Program-made: the position numbers and the translations under genes
Shown here: piece by piece, positions 1 through 12,929 of the stretch
Position numbering within the stretch: the first letter of the stretch is position 1
How the letters are laid out: each line of letters starts with the position of its first letter
Notes under the pieces: model-generated
The model's input: only the letters and a program-made list of their open reading frames with translations
The model's database searches: none
What the model was told of the DNA's origin: nothing
Source: Zeus faber
Taxonomy: Eukaryota; Chordata; Actinopteri; Zeiformes; Zeidae
NCBI GenBank assembly: GCA_960531495.1
Contig: OY482846.1
Location: 33,005,317-33,069,316 of the forward strand
DNA length: 64,000 nucleotides
Direction of reading: 5' to 3'

Positions 1-340
1 ATTTTAATTTTTAATCTAATACACAGTCAGAACCAAAAACATTTAACCTCTCTTAAAAGGTCATTTTTGTTAAATGATCACCTTTAATAACTCGGCAATA
101 TCCACAACTACTACAATGGTTTTGGATTTATTTTATTTCTCCATCTCTTTACATTCCAGAGTAAATGAAGTTGGAACAAAACAAACCGACAATCGTATTT
201 TTATCCTCGTTAGAATATTGATGGTACTGTGTTGTGGTCTTTGGCGCCACCGGCTGGTAATCGAGCACATTTCATGTCACCTAAATAACAGGATGACGAC
301 GATAAATACCATGAACAAAAGAAATCGAATCATATCAATC

Positions 341-1480
341 GATGGATGGATGGATGATAGATAGATAGATTGATGGATGGATGATAGATAGATGGATAGA
401 TGGATGGATGATATATAGATGGATAGATGATAGATAGATGGATAGATATAGATAGATGATGGGTGGATCGATGGATAGATGGAAGGATGATAGATAGATT
501 GATGGATGATGGTTGTATGATAGATGGATGGATGGATGACAGATAGATGGTTGAATGATATACCGATGATAGATGAGTGGATGGATGGATAGATGGATGA
601 TAGATAGATAGATGGATGATAGATGGATGGATGATAGATTGATAGATAGATGGATGGATGGCTAGATGGATGGCTAATAGATAGATATAGGGATGATGGA
701 TAATTGATAGATAGACACCTGGATGGATGATAGATGATTAATGATAGATAGACAGATGGATGATGGATAGATGGTAGATGGATGGATGGATAGATATATG
801 GATGATAGATAGATGGATGGATGATAGATGGATGGATGGATGGATGGATAATAATTAGCTATATAGATAGATAGATAATAGATAGATAGATAGATGGATA
901 GATGGATATTGTACATGGATAGATGATAGATGGATATATGGGTGGATGGATTGATGATAGATGGATGGATGGATGGATGATAGATAGATGGATATGTGGA
1001 TGGATGCTCGATAGATGGATAGATAGATAGATGGATGATCGATAGATGGATGGATAGATATTTAATTATTGCGGGAGGGAAATTTCAGTGTCACAGCAGC
1101 AAAAAGGCAATAATAATAAAATAATAACAAATAAAACATTAAATGACATTATGCAAAAAAAACTATAAAATTAACTCGAAGTGAGTAAAAAGTGAAAATA
1201 TACAATAACCCCAAAATATTTACAATAAAGTATAAAAAAATACACCTAATAATTAGCAGTTAACCAGAAAATAAACATTAAATTATTAATTATTAATATT
1301 AAATTATTAATATTAAATTAAATTATTATTAAATTGGCAATATACAATAACCTAATGATAAACAATAAAAAATAATACATAAACACAAATGACACCAAAA
1401 AATTAAGCTTGAAAAAATAACATAAACCAAAAAATACAAAAAACAACAAGATAACCTAAATAACTAAACCTCTTCTCCTT
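341..1480 (-). repeat. Diverged (GATA/GATG)n tract followed by retroposon-like A-rich body
   Basis: A tract of about 720 bp of GATA/GATG variants (341-1060) abuts GGGAGGGAAATTTCAGTGTCACAGCAG and then an A-rich body containing GGCAATATACAATAA. The same body adjoins GATA tracts near 29880, 38600 and 45580. This fits an antisense non-LTR retroposon whose microsatellite tail expanded. ORFs here (IYLSIYLS type) are repeat artefacts. Confidence 0.6.
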
Positions 1481-2496
1481 ACTGTGGTACATTGTAGTTG
1501 ACAGTCCAGCCACAATTCTCTGCTCTGCTTCCTCCAGAAATAAAACCCTCATTACACTAGATTTTATATCATAGTGTGATGTGAAGAGGCTCAGCCATTT
1601 TATTAATAGTATTTTTTTTTTTTTTATTATTTGAATGCTCTGCTTGACCGAGTCTTTTCTTTTCTTTCTTTACCAAAAAAACATAATATTCGCACAGCGG
1701 CGCTCATATCGACTGACAGCCCCAGCTCGCTTAAATTAGAGCAAATATAAATAAAACTCTTTAATCCGGATGGGGGGGGGGGGGGTGAGGGGCTATATCT
1801 GTATCCCCTCACGTCTTTGGGAAATAAAAAGTAAAAATTGTCTTAATATAATGATGAAGCAGCTTTAAAAGAAAGGTGAATATTTGTATCCGCATGTATT
1901 GGTGGTAGAAAATAAGGATAAGTATGTTTACGTGGAATAACATTGCTCTGACAATGTTCAAGTATCAGAATGACATTAATTTCTACAAATTGAATTAAGA
2001 TCAAACAAATTCAGAATAAGCAATTAAGCAGTTAAGAAACAGTTGACAAATACTGTAGGAAGCTGTTGTCAACTCCTCAACTTGCAATGCAACTCTTTAT
2101 AAATCATCAAGAACTGCTGCAATAACTCTGTCCTGTGAACGACCTGTGGGATGACAAAAGCACAGTTTTTTGTTACACAGAACCACCACCAACCCCTCTC
2201 TTTGGAGAACTATTTTACGATGTTTTTGTCTTTACACAACTAATCACTACTCCAAGAGTGGGAGAATCACTACGGGTCAAACAAATAAACATAGAAACAA
2301 ACAACAACATGTACATGGAAAAACATAAACATCAGACCACAACATGTATCGAAAAAACAGAGTTAATCAGGTCCAGGAAAACTGGAACTACAACTGGTCA
2401 CGTGGCCTCTTCCTGTCATAGTTATGGCAGTAAATGAGGGAGGAAAGGAGAGGAATGCAACCAGGGGGGTGCTGGGGTGTGTTCAAAGCAGGTGTT

Positions 2497-2628
<132 letters not shown>

Positions 2629-2689
2629 CCCGTGCGCGCGCGTATTAAGTGTCCACAGGTGAGTGTACGGGACTTGTCCCAATTGTCCC

Positions 2690-3825
2690 AGTTGTGGTGT
2701 ATGAGGTTGGTATATCTATCGTAGCGCCTCCAAGCAGCAGAAAAGGCCCCGTAGCCACCCCTGAGTCCCTCAGCCGTACAGAAACCCCACGGCCGCAGGA
2801 AAGCCCCGAGCACCCCGTCCTGCAGCCACAGAAGACCCCCCAGCCTCCAGAGAAACCGCAAGCCGATTGAGCAACACCCACGCCCGGCCCCGAAGAGAGC
2901 GAGGAGACCCTGCATCCCTGAGGCGCACACATACAACCCACCCCCACGTCCAGCCACAAGATGCAGCCGCAGGCTTCAGGTACAGAACCCGGGCCGTGGA
3001 TGCCAGGCACAGACCACAGGTGCGGATCCAGGTCCCGCGCCCACGCGGCCGGACGTCCCATCCAGCCGCGAGCGCGAGGCACCTGGATGTTGGAGAAGCC
3101 GCGCAGCGGGAGCAAAGGCCGACAGCCGCCCCCTGGGCCCCAAGCCACACCCACAACAGCAAGCGGCCCCCCAGGGGCCCCAGAAGGCACCCGGCGGCGC
3201 TCTCCGCAGCCCCACCAGGTCTCAGCACACCATAAACCACTAGGCGCAAGCCGCTAAGACTCCAGCCCAGCCGGCAGGGGGCCCACCCGGCCGACCCCCG
3301 GCCAACCACGCCCCCCACACCGACCCACCAGCGACCTGCCACCCCGGGTAACCCCAGTGCTCAATGTGTGCTGTTGGCAGTTGCAGTTAAAATTGCGGGG
3401 TGTTGGGGTGCGAGTCCTCCAAGCAAGTCGAACCCGATTCACTCGCAACCTTCCGGCCCCACAGACCCTGGTCTGGTGGAGTGTTGTTCAGAGTAGAGTT
3501 GGTGTGCAAGTGTATGTGTTCTAAGTTCATATGAGTGGGATAAGAGGGGCAGGAGCGCGACGGGCAATTCTGTATATTTTTATATGTTTGACTATTTCTG
3601 TTTCTGTTTATTTAACTTTACTTTATATTCCATTTTCTTTTATTATTATTATTATTAGTAGTCGTATTTTTGATATATTTTTATTATCCATTTCTTCAGA
3701 CTGTAAAGCTTATTTTAAACGATAATCGTCTGTAGAAAAACACACCACTTCCCACCGCAACAAATTCCTCGTACATGTAAATGCACCAGCCGGAACAAAT
3801 TGATTCTGATTATAATTAAAACTAA
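2690..3825 (+). mobile_element. GC-rich block ending in a non-LTR retroposon-like 3' tail
   Basis: About 700 bp are strikingly GC- and CpG-rich compared with the AT-rich surroundings. They carry overlapping ORFs with no conserved domain. The segment ends CAACAAATTCCTCGTACATG followed by ATTGATTCTGATTAT, the tail style of fish L2/CR1-like elements. The family is not identified. Confidence 0.4.
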
Positions 3826-3880
3826 ACGAGAATTGTTGTCATTGTCCCCCTCTCCCCCGCTCTCTCTCTCCCCGCTACAG

Positions 3881-4778
3881 GGCCCACGAGCAAGACCTGA
3901 CCAAGAGGCACGAGCGGGAGCTGGGTGAGCTGAGCGTCGCCCACCACCGAGAGGCGCACATCATGCTGGCAGACTTCAACAAGGCCCAGGAGGTCCTGAA
4001 GGACAAGATCTCAGCCCTGCAAATACTGTGAGTGCTTTGGGGATGGAAAGTAAAGTGTCAATTATCACAGAAGCTTGTTACAGCCTTAGTTACAATTATT
4101 AGTTCTAGTGGCGACGCTGTGTAATGACTGCTAAGCAGTTGAATGATTATTATATAGCTAATGCTGTAATATATCTTAACTTTATGATATGATATGATAT
4201 CAGTCATAGCATTTTGTTGTAGTTTTCAATTTATTTTATTCTTTCTTGCTACCTCCCAATTTATGTATGGTATACTTATAGGTCATCTCATTTTAAGGAC
4301 ATTTCTGAAAGACAACTCTTAGATTTAATTTAAAATGATCAATAAGAGCATGCAGAATGAATGAGCAAGCAAGCAGGCAGCAAAGCAGGCAGCAAAACAG
4401 GAGGGATGGGCTGCTTAAAAATGCAAGCCCATAAGGGCGTGGCAGCATGTGGCGCCGTCAGGTTGTCTGACAAAACTAGCACCGCAAGCTACCCTTCATT
4501 TAAAATATATTTAGAGGACATTATAACGCATATAGGTACTCCTCACATAACAACCTACCTTTTTAACGACCGTTCGGCTTACGACCAGCTCTCTGACCAG
4601 TCGGTATTGTACAATACTGCGGCGTGCGCGCCGCGTGCGCAGTGTCTCAGCGTCAAGCATCTCATCCCGCATCACCGTCTCAATCTCAGTCTCGTTCCCG
4701 CACGGAACGGAACTCTGTCATTAAGTGAGGAGTACCTGTATATATCTGCATCTATCTATCTATCTATCTATCTATCTG

Positions 4779-4835
<57 letters not shown>

Positions 4836-7800
4836 TTATCTATCTATCCACCCGTATGTCCATGTCTCTGTGTAAGAATTTGGCTCTCTATTCTAACCTA
4901 AACTGACATCTAAAAAGATTTAAAAATAATAATAATAGATAAATAATAGCTAAAAATCATGTTACATTAATATAAGAAATGATTATCGGTTGCAACCCAC
5001 CCGATTGTGTCTATCGTTGCGTCTTCCAGGCTGGAGGGGACGGAGGAGAAATTCCGGAACAGGGAGAGCCGCCCGGAGGACCTGCAGGTGATAGCGGAGC
5101 TCAGGGGCATGGTCACGGAGCGCGAAGCCCTGGTCAAGAAGCTAGTGGTGCGTAGAGACACACCCGGACGGAGGCATAGGTGGGAGGGGTATGGAGAGGA
5201 ATGATGGAGGGAGGGGGAGAAAAAACTATATATTGCAACTTAAGGTATATAGAAGGAACATGGACGACCCAAGAGCAAGGAGTAAATTGGAAAACCAGAG
5301 AAAGGATATTCTGCACCGTGCCATATTAAGTATTTATGTGAGTGAAAAATGGATTTTTGATGCTCGGCCTTTTTATAATTAAGAGCGAATATGGAGCGAG
5401 TGTGAAGAGTTTGTTTGGCGGTGTGTTTTAACCCTGGTTGGAGGAATGTGATGAGGAAAACTTAGGCGACACTTTATTTGGCTTTTCCAAAGTTAATTGA
5501 TACCGAACTCAGTGTCAGCTGACGATAAGTCGACTTACAGTTGTAGTCGATGTTGATACATAACGTTTTATTGCATCGACTGATGGTTGATAATCAGTTT
5601 TATTAAAGAGTCGATGGTAATCACACGCTTGGCTACATCACAGTTAAACGCTATGGGGTTAAAGGATAGGTTCGCAATTTTGCAGCTGCAGCGTCTCACT
5701 GCGTTTGAATGGGGCAAATGTTCAAGGACTGGGTTTATATTTTTATTTATGTATTTTAATGCTGTTAAATGAGTAATCACAATTTTGTAACATTCCCAAA
5801 TTTGACCCTAAGGAAAGATCAGTTTCTATTTATATTTCTGGTTATTAAAGTAAAGTAGTACATTGATACATTGATACTAAGTTAAGTATTAAGTTGATAC
5901 TAAATTAAGTATTAAGTTATTACTACCGTAAGTTAAGTATTGAGTTGATACTAAATTAAGTATTAAGTTGATACTCAATTAAGTATTTAGTTGATACCAA
6001 GTTAAGTATCAAGTTTTTGCTAAGTTAAGTATTGAGTTGATACTAAATTAAGTATTAAGTTGATACTCAATTAAGTATTTAGTTGATACTAAGTTAAGTA
6101 TCAAGTTGATACTAAATTAAGTATTTGGTTTATACTAAGTTAGGTAATAAGTTGTTACTAAGTTACGTATTGAGTTGATACTAAATTAAGTATTTAGTTG
6201 ATACTAAGTTAAGTATCAAGTTGATACTAAATTAAGTATTAGGTTTATACTAAGTTAAGTATTAAGTTGTTACTAAGTAACGTATTGAGTTGATACTAAA
6301 TTAAGTATTTAGTTGATACTAAGTTAAGTATCAAGTTGATACTAAATTAAGTATTAGGTTTATACTAAGTTAAGTATTAAGTTTTTACTAAGTTACGTAT
6401 TGAGTTGATACTAAATTAAGTGTTAAATTGATACTAAATTCAGTATTAAGTTGATACTAAGTTTAGTATTAAGGTGATACTAAATTAAGTATTACATTTA
6501 TGCTAAGATTAGTATTAAGTTGTTACTAAGTTAAGTATTGAGTTGATACTAAATTAAGTATTAAGTTGATACTAAGTTAAGTATTAAGTTGTTACAAAGT
6601 TAAGTATTAAGTTGATACTAAATTAAGTATTAAGTTGATACTAAGTTAAGTATTACGTTTATACTAAGTTAAGTATTGAGTTGTTACTAGGTTAAGTATT
6701 AATTTGTTACTAAGTTAAGTATTCAGTTGATACTAAATTAAGTATTAAGTTTATTCTAAGTTAACTATTAAGTTGTGACTAAATTAAGTATTGAGTTGAT
6801 ACTAAATTAAGTATTAGGTTGTTACTACGTTAAGTATTGAGTTGATACCAAATGAAGTATTAAGTTGATACTTACGTAACATTGACGTGGAATAGTATCA
6901 GCTCGACTGATCACTAGTTGATACTAAGTGAAGTATTAAGTTGATACTATATTAATTCTGAGTTCAGCATTAATTATCTTTGCTCCAAATAAAGTGTTTC
7001 CCAAACTGAAAATATTCTCTTTTCTATTTTCCTCGATTGGATTGGAATTGAATTGAAAACACTAAAAAATGGCCTCAATCTCAGATGAGCTCTTCCTGTT
7101 CTAAGGTTAGTATTTCTTACTGTAACACACCTGCCATAAATTATATAAATGAATCTGTAAACAAAATCAATTCATTCAGACTGTTCAATTCAAGAAGTTT
7201 AGAATGACATATCTATATAAATGTTAAAAAGTTCATGTGCAGATATACAAAATGAACTCCCGGTGCGGAGGAAGGGGGGTTATTCGGGGGTTACTGATAG
7301 AAGGCCCCCAAGATTGAACTGAAATCTTCCTTGATCAAAAACCTTCTAAAGCCCTTTGATTTTTAACTTAATAAAAAGAATGCAATATTATTGGCATCGA
7401 TATATACAGCACATACCAATCATTTTAGCATTCATCAATTTTGTCTTTCTAACGAAGCGATTCAACAAGATGTGACCACTTTGACTGGTTGTTTACATGG
7501 AAATAACTGTTATATTTAATATTATTCTATTTAAGAATAAGCACCGGTCCACAAGAGGAATCCTATGTATTGAAACGTTGTCATTTTTTTACTGGAAAAG
7601 GACAAAAACCTGTCTTTAAAAAAAGTTTTCATTAAAACATTTGTGATGAAACTATTTGCCTCAATGCTATCGTTCTTCTTGGGCTACGTTTTGCCCAACG
7701 TGATTTTCTTTTTTCTTTTTTTGGGGGGGGTTTACGCAAATACAATGCAAGCACAAAATTAAAAATCATCCATCTTAATAAAATAGAAATAAAATAATAA

Positions 7801-7969
7801 TAATTTGTAGCATACCTACTATGGCCAAGTGGTGTTACTAGGTATGTGCTAACTCAGGGGTTCCCAAACATTTTTCCTGCCAGACTAGGCTCTGGCTGAG
7901 GATCCCCCCCCCCGAAAAAAGAAAACAAATTAGAATTAAAGTAAATGATAAAATTGTTTTATATATATA

Positions 7970-8014
<45 letters not shown>

Positions 8015-8144
8015 AGAATTATCTGCCTATAATAAACAGTTGCGTAGATTGTGTAGAGTGCAATATTAGGCAACACAAATATATGATCTGTTTTAAACGT
8101 AAATTTTACAGCAAAAATAAAACTTACCTTCATTAGTGAGGGTG

Positions 8145-8185
<41 letters not shown>

Positions 8186-8868
8186 AAAAACTATCCTTAC
8201 ATGTGTAAAATCAACCTTCCTTCTAAGACCACCAGGCGGGCGCGGTCCCCAGCTTGGGAACCCCTGTGTTAACAGATTAGTGTCTAGGCTAATGATTCCT
8301 CTGGATTTTCTTAAATTCGTTAGATATTTTTACAATTTGTATCATATAATATATGATACAAATATAATATATATATTTTATATATAATATTATATATTAT
8401 AAGACAAGTGTGGGGCTTTAAGAGAAAAATTTCAAAATGCTGAAGTATACTAGATAGATTTTAACACCATGCAACATTGTTCATAATGGTTTCCACGTAC
8501 CTTAAATAATTAAAGAAAAGCAATCAGAGCAATCCACATATCTTCCAGCAATTATTAATTCTAATAATTATTACTTCATTGTCACTGATCAAGATCATTA
8601 AATCCATGTTGTTGTTTTTTCCTTTGTTTTTGTTGTGTCGTGCATGTAAACATATCGTCGTTGTTCAGACCACCAGAGCTTTGAAACAGACCCAGTTCCT
8701 TTCTGGTGACTGGTTACTGGTCTCCAGCCGTCTGCAACCTGTTGACACGCTGTTTTCTAATAGGACGACAAGAAGTTCTACCAGCTGGAGTTGGTGAACA
8801 GAGAAACAGGCTTCAACAAAGTGTTTAACTCCAGCGCCAATGTGGGCGTCATCAACCCCCTCATCAAG
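3881..8868 (+). CDS. fam184a: FAM184A-like coiled-coil protein, three internal exons (partial gene)
   Basis: Three exons join in frame: 3881-4027, 5030-5147 and 8764-8868, each with AG acceptor and GT donor (GTGAGT, GTGCGT, GTGAGT). They encode about 123 residues. The first is charged coiled coil (KRHERELGELS, FNKAQEVLKDKISALQ). The second has the family signature KFRNRESRPEDLQVIAEL, and the third has KKFYQLELVNRETGFNKVF followed by NVGVINPL. From memory these match the C-terminal half of vertebrate FAM184A, a poorly characterised coiled-coil protein. Phases agree at both junctions (2, then 0). The N-terminal exons lie left of the window. The C-terminal tail after NPLIK, which in mammals is a longer Ser/Pro-rich segment, was not found, so its exon is either far downstream or diverged. 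FAM184B is the alternative; the nearby pln gene favours FAM184A. Confidence 0.85.
4741..4847. repeat. (CTAT)n microsatellite
   Basis: An almost perfect TATC tetranucleotide array with a few TGTC variants, inside a fam184a intron. Confidence 0.97.
5656..5725 (+). repeat. Terminal fragment of a dispersed fold-back element
   Basis: TTAAAGGATAGGTTCGC followed by GCAGCTGCAG and TGAATGGGGCAAATG matches the arm sequence seen at 17.0, 27.5 and 46.9 kb. Only one end is recognisable. Confidence 0.45.
5866..6958. repeat. 23-bp minisatellite, about 47 copies, with 115-bp higher-order repeat
   Basis: The basic unit is AAGTTGATACTAAATTAAG plus TATT (23 bp), with variants. Between 6166 and 6400 a block of five units recurs exactly 115 bp apart (CGTATTGAG at 6166, 6281 and 6396). 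It lies within the fam184a intron 5148-8763. Confidence 0.95.
7855..8266. mobile_element. Small non-autonomous hAT-like element
   Basis: The 412-bp element is bounded by CAGGGGTTCCCAA and TTGGGAACCCCTG. The flanking 8-mers TGCTAACT and TGTTAACA match at 6 of 8 positions, consistent with an old hAT target-site duplication. It contains two (TA)n tracts (about 7965-8007 and 8147-8180) and no transposase. Confidence 0.7.
8335..8363. repeat. Perfect AT-rich hairpin
   Basis: TTGTATCATAT and ATATGATACAA flank a 3-base loop; outer bases extend the arms to 13 bp. More AT-rich palindromic sequence follows to 8402. Confidence 0.8.
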
Positions 8869-9051
8869 GTGAGTGAGTGGTTCTCCTTCTGGTTCCAGAT
8901 GCAAACTGAAGGAGTCAAAACCTGAGATGTTTATGGACCCTGAGGCTAAGAACGCTTGTTTTTTGCTCTGAATCATTTGCTGATTGCTCAGTGATATCAA
9001 AGAATGTCTTATCACAGTAATTTACTATATATATACAGTAAATATATATAT

Positions 9052-9460
9052 AATAGGGCTGTCAAATGATTAAAATAATTAATCGCGATAAATCACACTA
9101 AAACGTACCCAAATTTGACCCTAAAAAAAGAACATTGAGTTATAGCCATACTATGATTTGATCATTGAAGCACAAAAGCAGAAGCACAAAATAATCTTTA
9201 TAAAAATGTATTTCGTGACATTTTCACCATAAACAAGCCACTATAGTTTTTCTATTCTTTTTCACTGATCCCGTAAAACAAGCCTGTTCACGTGAAATGT
9301 TCCATGAAGACGTGGAAAACAATAAAAAAACAAAAAACTACTAAAATAAAAAATAAAAAATAAAATGTATGAAATAATAATGATTTTGCTGCGGACCCCC
9401 TGCCATTCCTAAGGCACCCCTAGGGGACTGCAGACCCCACTTTGGAGTCCCTGGCCAACC
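9052..9460. repeat. Old interspersed repeats
   Basis: GGGCTGTCAAATGATTAAAA with ATTAATCGCGAT starts a widespread vertebrate MITE-like repeat. A related fragment recurs at 10128-10200 (GGGCTGTTCAACGATTAAAA). Around 9390-9460 a GACCCCCTGCCATTCC segment resembles a hAT terminus. No coding signal. Confidence 0.45.
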
Positions 9461-10861
9461 TTGCGGATATAAAACTAAGTATGTGTAACATGAGGCCTTT
9501 CATATTCAAATGCTTGTAATTCAATCATCATTAAAAAAAAAAGTATTGCAGTCGAAGTCAAAACTGCACTTTGAAAACTGTCGTGTTACTTTGTAGGCGC
9601 TCCCTAGCCCACCATTAAAACAGCAGCTCACTAACCCTAACCCTGCCGCCGTCCGGGTCATTTTACAACATAACTTTGACAGCCAGTATACAGTATATAA
9701 AGACACAAGCATCTCAAACACTGCACAAATCACCTTTTTTCTGCAGCTTATACTACTAGTCATCCCTGATGCATGTGTGGTATGCATTTAAAAACAAAAA
9801 AACAGTGATTTTTCCCGTGTGACAGATGCACCGGTGTCCGAATAAGGCATGTGATGCACTCGCGCATTTGAACTTTCACCGGTGTAATGCATGAATTTGG
9901 TAAGGGGTCGATCCCTAGACTACGAGGAGCCTTGGACGCCATCCTGATTTGGAGGGAACTGACATTCACTGGCATGGACAAGATGGAATTCATACGTAGT
10001 GTATATTGTAAATGCAATACAAAAGAAAACCGCACAAACCGTACAGCCATGGGTGAAGTAGACTGTACCTCCTCTTATATGTTAATCTGCTTTTATATTC
10101 TGTAAGTTTTTTGTTTAATTAGTCGGGCTGTTCAACGATTAAAAGTAATCAATCGTGATTAATCGCAATTTTTACATTTTTTTCAAATTTAACCCGGGAG
10201 ATTTTTCCCTTTAAAATGCGGTGCTGGAGGTCCAGCCCTACTGCAGTTTGATTATTTTCAACAGAAACACCAAATGATCTTTATCAAAAACGTATTGTCA
10301 AGTTGTTTCACGAAATTGACTCGGCGATTCTGAAAAACAATCAAGGTTCAAACCTGACACACGTCACAAGTTGTTTTTTTCCCTCTCCCGCTTTAACCCC
10401 CCACGTAGTCTGGAGTGTGGCTGAAATGAAGCCTCGGAACCCTCACCCCGTCCTCCACTCCCTCTCCCTCTCCCTCTCGTGTCGGATTTCCTCTGTCCTC
10501 CCTCGCCTCTCGCCCTCTTGCTGCTTGGTTTCATCATCTTTCCATCCCTCTTCACTGCGGCACAGTTTGGCTTTTACAGGGAGAGAGAGAGGGGAAGTAC
10601 CAGCGCTGGCGGGGTCCGTCTTTCGATAAAGGATCAAGGGCACAGGACCCGGGGGGGGGGGGTTTACGCTGTGGAGCCCTTTCTCCAGTCATTTCAATTC
10701 CGACTGCTTTTTAGCTTTTCAAGCAACATTCAAACGTTTTTGAATGACTCCCAATGTGGAACAAGGGGCTTGGGTGGCAAATCAGCACCTGTTCTGCAAT
10801 AAATAAGTCCTCGCTTCTGTGCGCCATTCACACGTTTTCCCTGCGCATTAAAGAACAGTGT

Positions 10862-11100
10862 TTCCCAACATTTTTTTCTCCCGCAGCACTTTTTTTTTTT
10901 TTACAGTGATATAATTCCACGGCACACCACTATCCTGTTAACCACTAAAAACATCACAGCACGTCCCAAAACCCATAGAGCTCTGCTAATATTATGGCGA
11001 CTAAAAGTTAGTGATGCAAGACTTGTGAAACCTTGTGCAATTTTGATCTTGCAACACAAGAGATAGTTTCCGTTATTTATTTAATTATTTTTCAAGTGGA
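10862..11100. repeat. Dispersed repeat shared with 48.0 kb
   Basis: ACAGTGTTTCCCAACAT, ACACCACTATCCTGTTAACC, ACTAAAAACATCACA and GATCTTGCAACACAAGAG recur in the same order around 48040-48470, showing a common interspersed element of unknown class. Confidence 0.55.
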
Positions 11101-11106
11101 ATTTGT

Positions 11107-11145
<39 letters not shown>

Positions 11146-11159
11146 TGTAGTTAAAAACA

Positions 11160-11430
11160 GGCAGCCAATCAGGGCACCGCTTCTCCAGCTTCCCTAGCCA
11201 ATCAGCTCTGCGATTCGTCAGCCCCCCTGCCCCGAGTCACGAGAGGGAGGGGGGAGAAGAGGTGCAGGAGGTAGGACCCAGGGGCCACTCGCCCCCAGTT
11301 AGGACAGCCCCGGCCCCGGCCCCCAAGAGCCTCCTTCCTCCCCTCTCCTCCCCGCGGCATCCTCCTCCTCTTCCTCTTCTTCCTCCTTCTTCTCCTCCTT
11401 CTTCCTCATCTCCTGTTCATCCTTCACGCC
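11160..11430 (+). promoter_or_regulatory. Paired CCAAT-box promoter before the signal-peptide exon
   Basis: AGCCAATCAG-type boxes have CCAAT at 11165-11169 and 11198-11202, 33 bp apart, which is an NF-Y-like arrangement. Downstream are GA-rich and then CCTCCT-rich sequences typical of a TATA-less leader. A (GT)n tract lies just upstream (11109-11144). Confidence 0.45.
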
Positions 11431-11488
11431 ATGCCCTGCCGAGCCTCGCTCTTCCTCATGCTCCTCATCCTCAGCAGAGCTGTCGCAG
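11431..11488 (+). CDS. Signal-peptide first exon of an unidentified secreted or membrane protein
   Basis: The ATG at 11431 opens MPCRASLFLMLLILSRAVAG, a classic signal peptide: short polar start, Leu-rich core and small residues at the cleavage region. The reading frame meets GTGAGA after 58 bases (phase 1), the usual phase after a signal-peptide exon. It is preceded by a GC-rich, pyrimidine-rich leader and two CCAAT boxes. No downstream exon was recognised on the + strand before rtraf at 33.8 kb, so the gene is unnamed. It is not part of fam184a, which is cytoplasmic coiled coil. A chance ORF is possible but the combination of promoter, signal and donor argues against it. Confidence 0.5.
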
Positions 11489-12929
11489 GTGAGAGCTCAT
11501 CTGCCTCGATTTTTGTCCAAGGGACACTTCAGTTTTTTGGGAAGTTTGCTCGCTTCTGTCCATTTTATCCGGTTTCAGACGTGAAGGCCAATACCAATTT
11601 CCTCCCTGTGTGTCCAGTGCCAAGATGGCGAGTGTGTTAGCAGAAGGCGCCGTCTCGCGCTATTTTTCTGCTTTAATTGCCAATGTTTAAATATGAAATG
11701 CTTCATGTTACACTGCCTTTGTCTTAAAGCCAAAGGGTTAGGAGATCGGTGGCAGCTTGTTTATGGTCCCATTAAATACAGTTTGATAAAGATTCATTTT
11801 TGTGTTCCTATTCTCAATAATCAAATCATACTATGGCTATTATTCTTTGCACCGCGTTTTTTTTTTTAAATAGAAAGATCTCTCTTGAGGTTACAATTTG
11901 GGTCATTTTTTTATTTTTTATTGGGATTAAGCGGCATTAACAGCACAAATATTATACGATAAATTATTTGAATCGTTTGCCAGCCCTCGTTAGTGGTAGT
12001 TCAAGTGAGTTGGGGGTTGCAAGGTACAAACTGCAATGCCTTGTGTCAGAACATTACCGCCAACAAAACTCAGGTGACTGAGCTGGTAACCCTACAGCAC
12101 CAACACGTTGAGTTTCACTGCACGCAACAAATGGATGCATGTTTATCTGTTTGGTTGTTCAGAATGTCGATTGCATTTTAAGCAGCTAAGATCTTGTTTT
12201 ATTTTTTACTTGTCATAAAAATATGAGATGTATTGCTAAAAATGACGCTGGAAGGCATATTCCCCAAATTTCACAGGAGCTAGGCTAGTTGATTCCCTCT
12301 GTAGCTATGCATTGAGCTAACACAGTTAGCATGCAGGCCATGTCTGTCTCAGTATTGGACATACAGGGATGAAATTGGTATTGACCTTCTCATCTAACCC
12401 TGGGGAAGATGGACAAAAAGGTAATTTCCCCCCAAAAATGAAGTGTCCCTTTGACAGTGTAATACCAGAAACCATCACTGGACAATACTAAAGCACATTG
12501 GACGATCATACAAACATGTAGCATGTTATTTAAAGCTGTTTTAATCACGGGAAAATTATCCCTATAATAACTCAAAAAGAAATAAATGAATAAACTAAGA
12601 CACGTTAGTAGTCGTGTGGAATTTGAAAGATATGGGACTTTTAAATTATACAATAGGGTTAATGAAACATAAATACAAGACGACGTGTTTGAAATGACCA
12701 ATTGTAGTTGATTTTATTGAGCACATTTTCACAACTAAATCCATTTCAAATGATTTAATGACTGACTTTTTATTTAATGGTTTACATAGTCATGATCTAG
12801 TAAATCTATTTATTTTTACAGGACTACTTTTTTTTTACTAGTGAAATAAATGTGACTTTTGTTTCGATCAAAAAGGAGAAAATGTCTTGAAAATATTGGT
12901 AGAAGAGAAAATAAATCATTCGTTTTGAG

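Noticed and set aside
5866-6958. CRISPR-like regular repeats
   Set aside because: The 23-mers are directly adjacent with no unique spacers, in a vertebrate genome; this is a minisatellite.
9635-9655. Telomere-like CTAACCCTAACCCT
   Set aside because: Only two units; chance or a degenerate remnant, not an interstitial telomere array.
10303-10802. Ser/Leu-rich ORFs near 10.3-10.8 kb
   Set aside because: They translate CCTCTCCCTCTC low-complexity sequence on both strands, with no splice or homology support.
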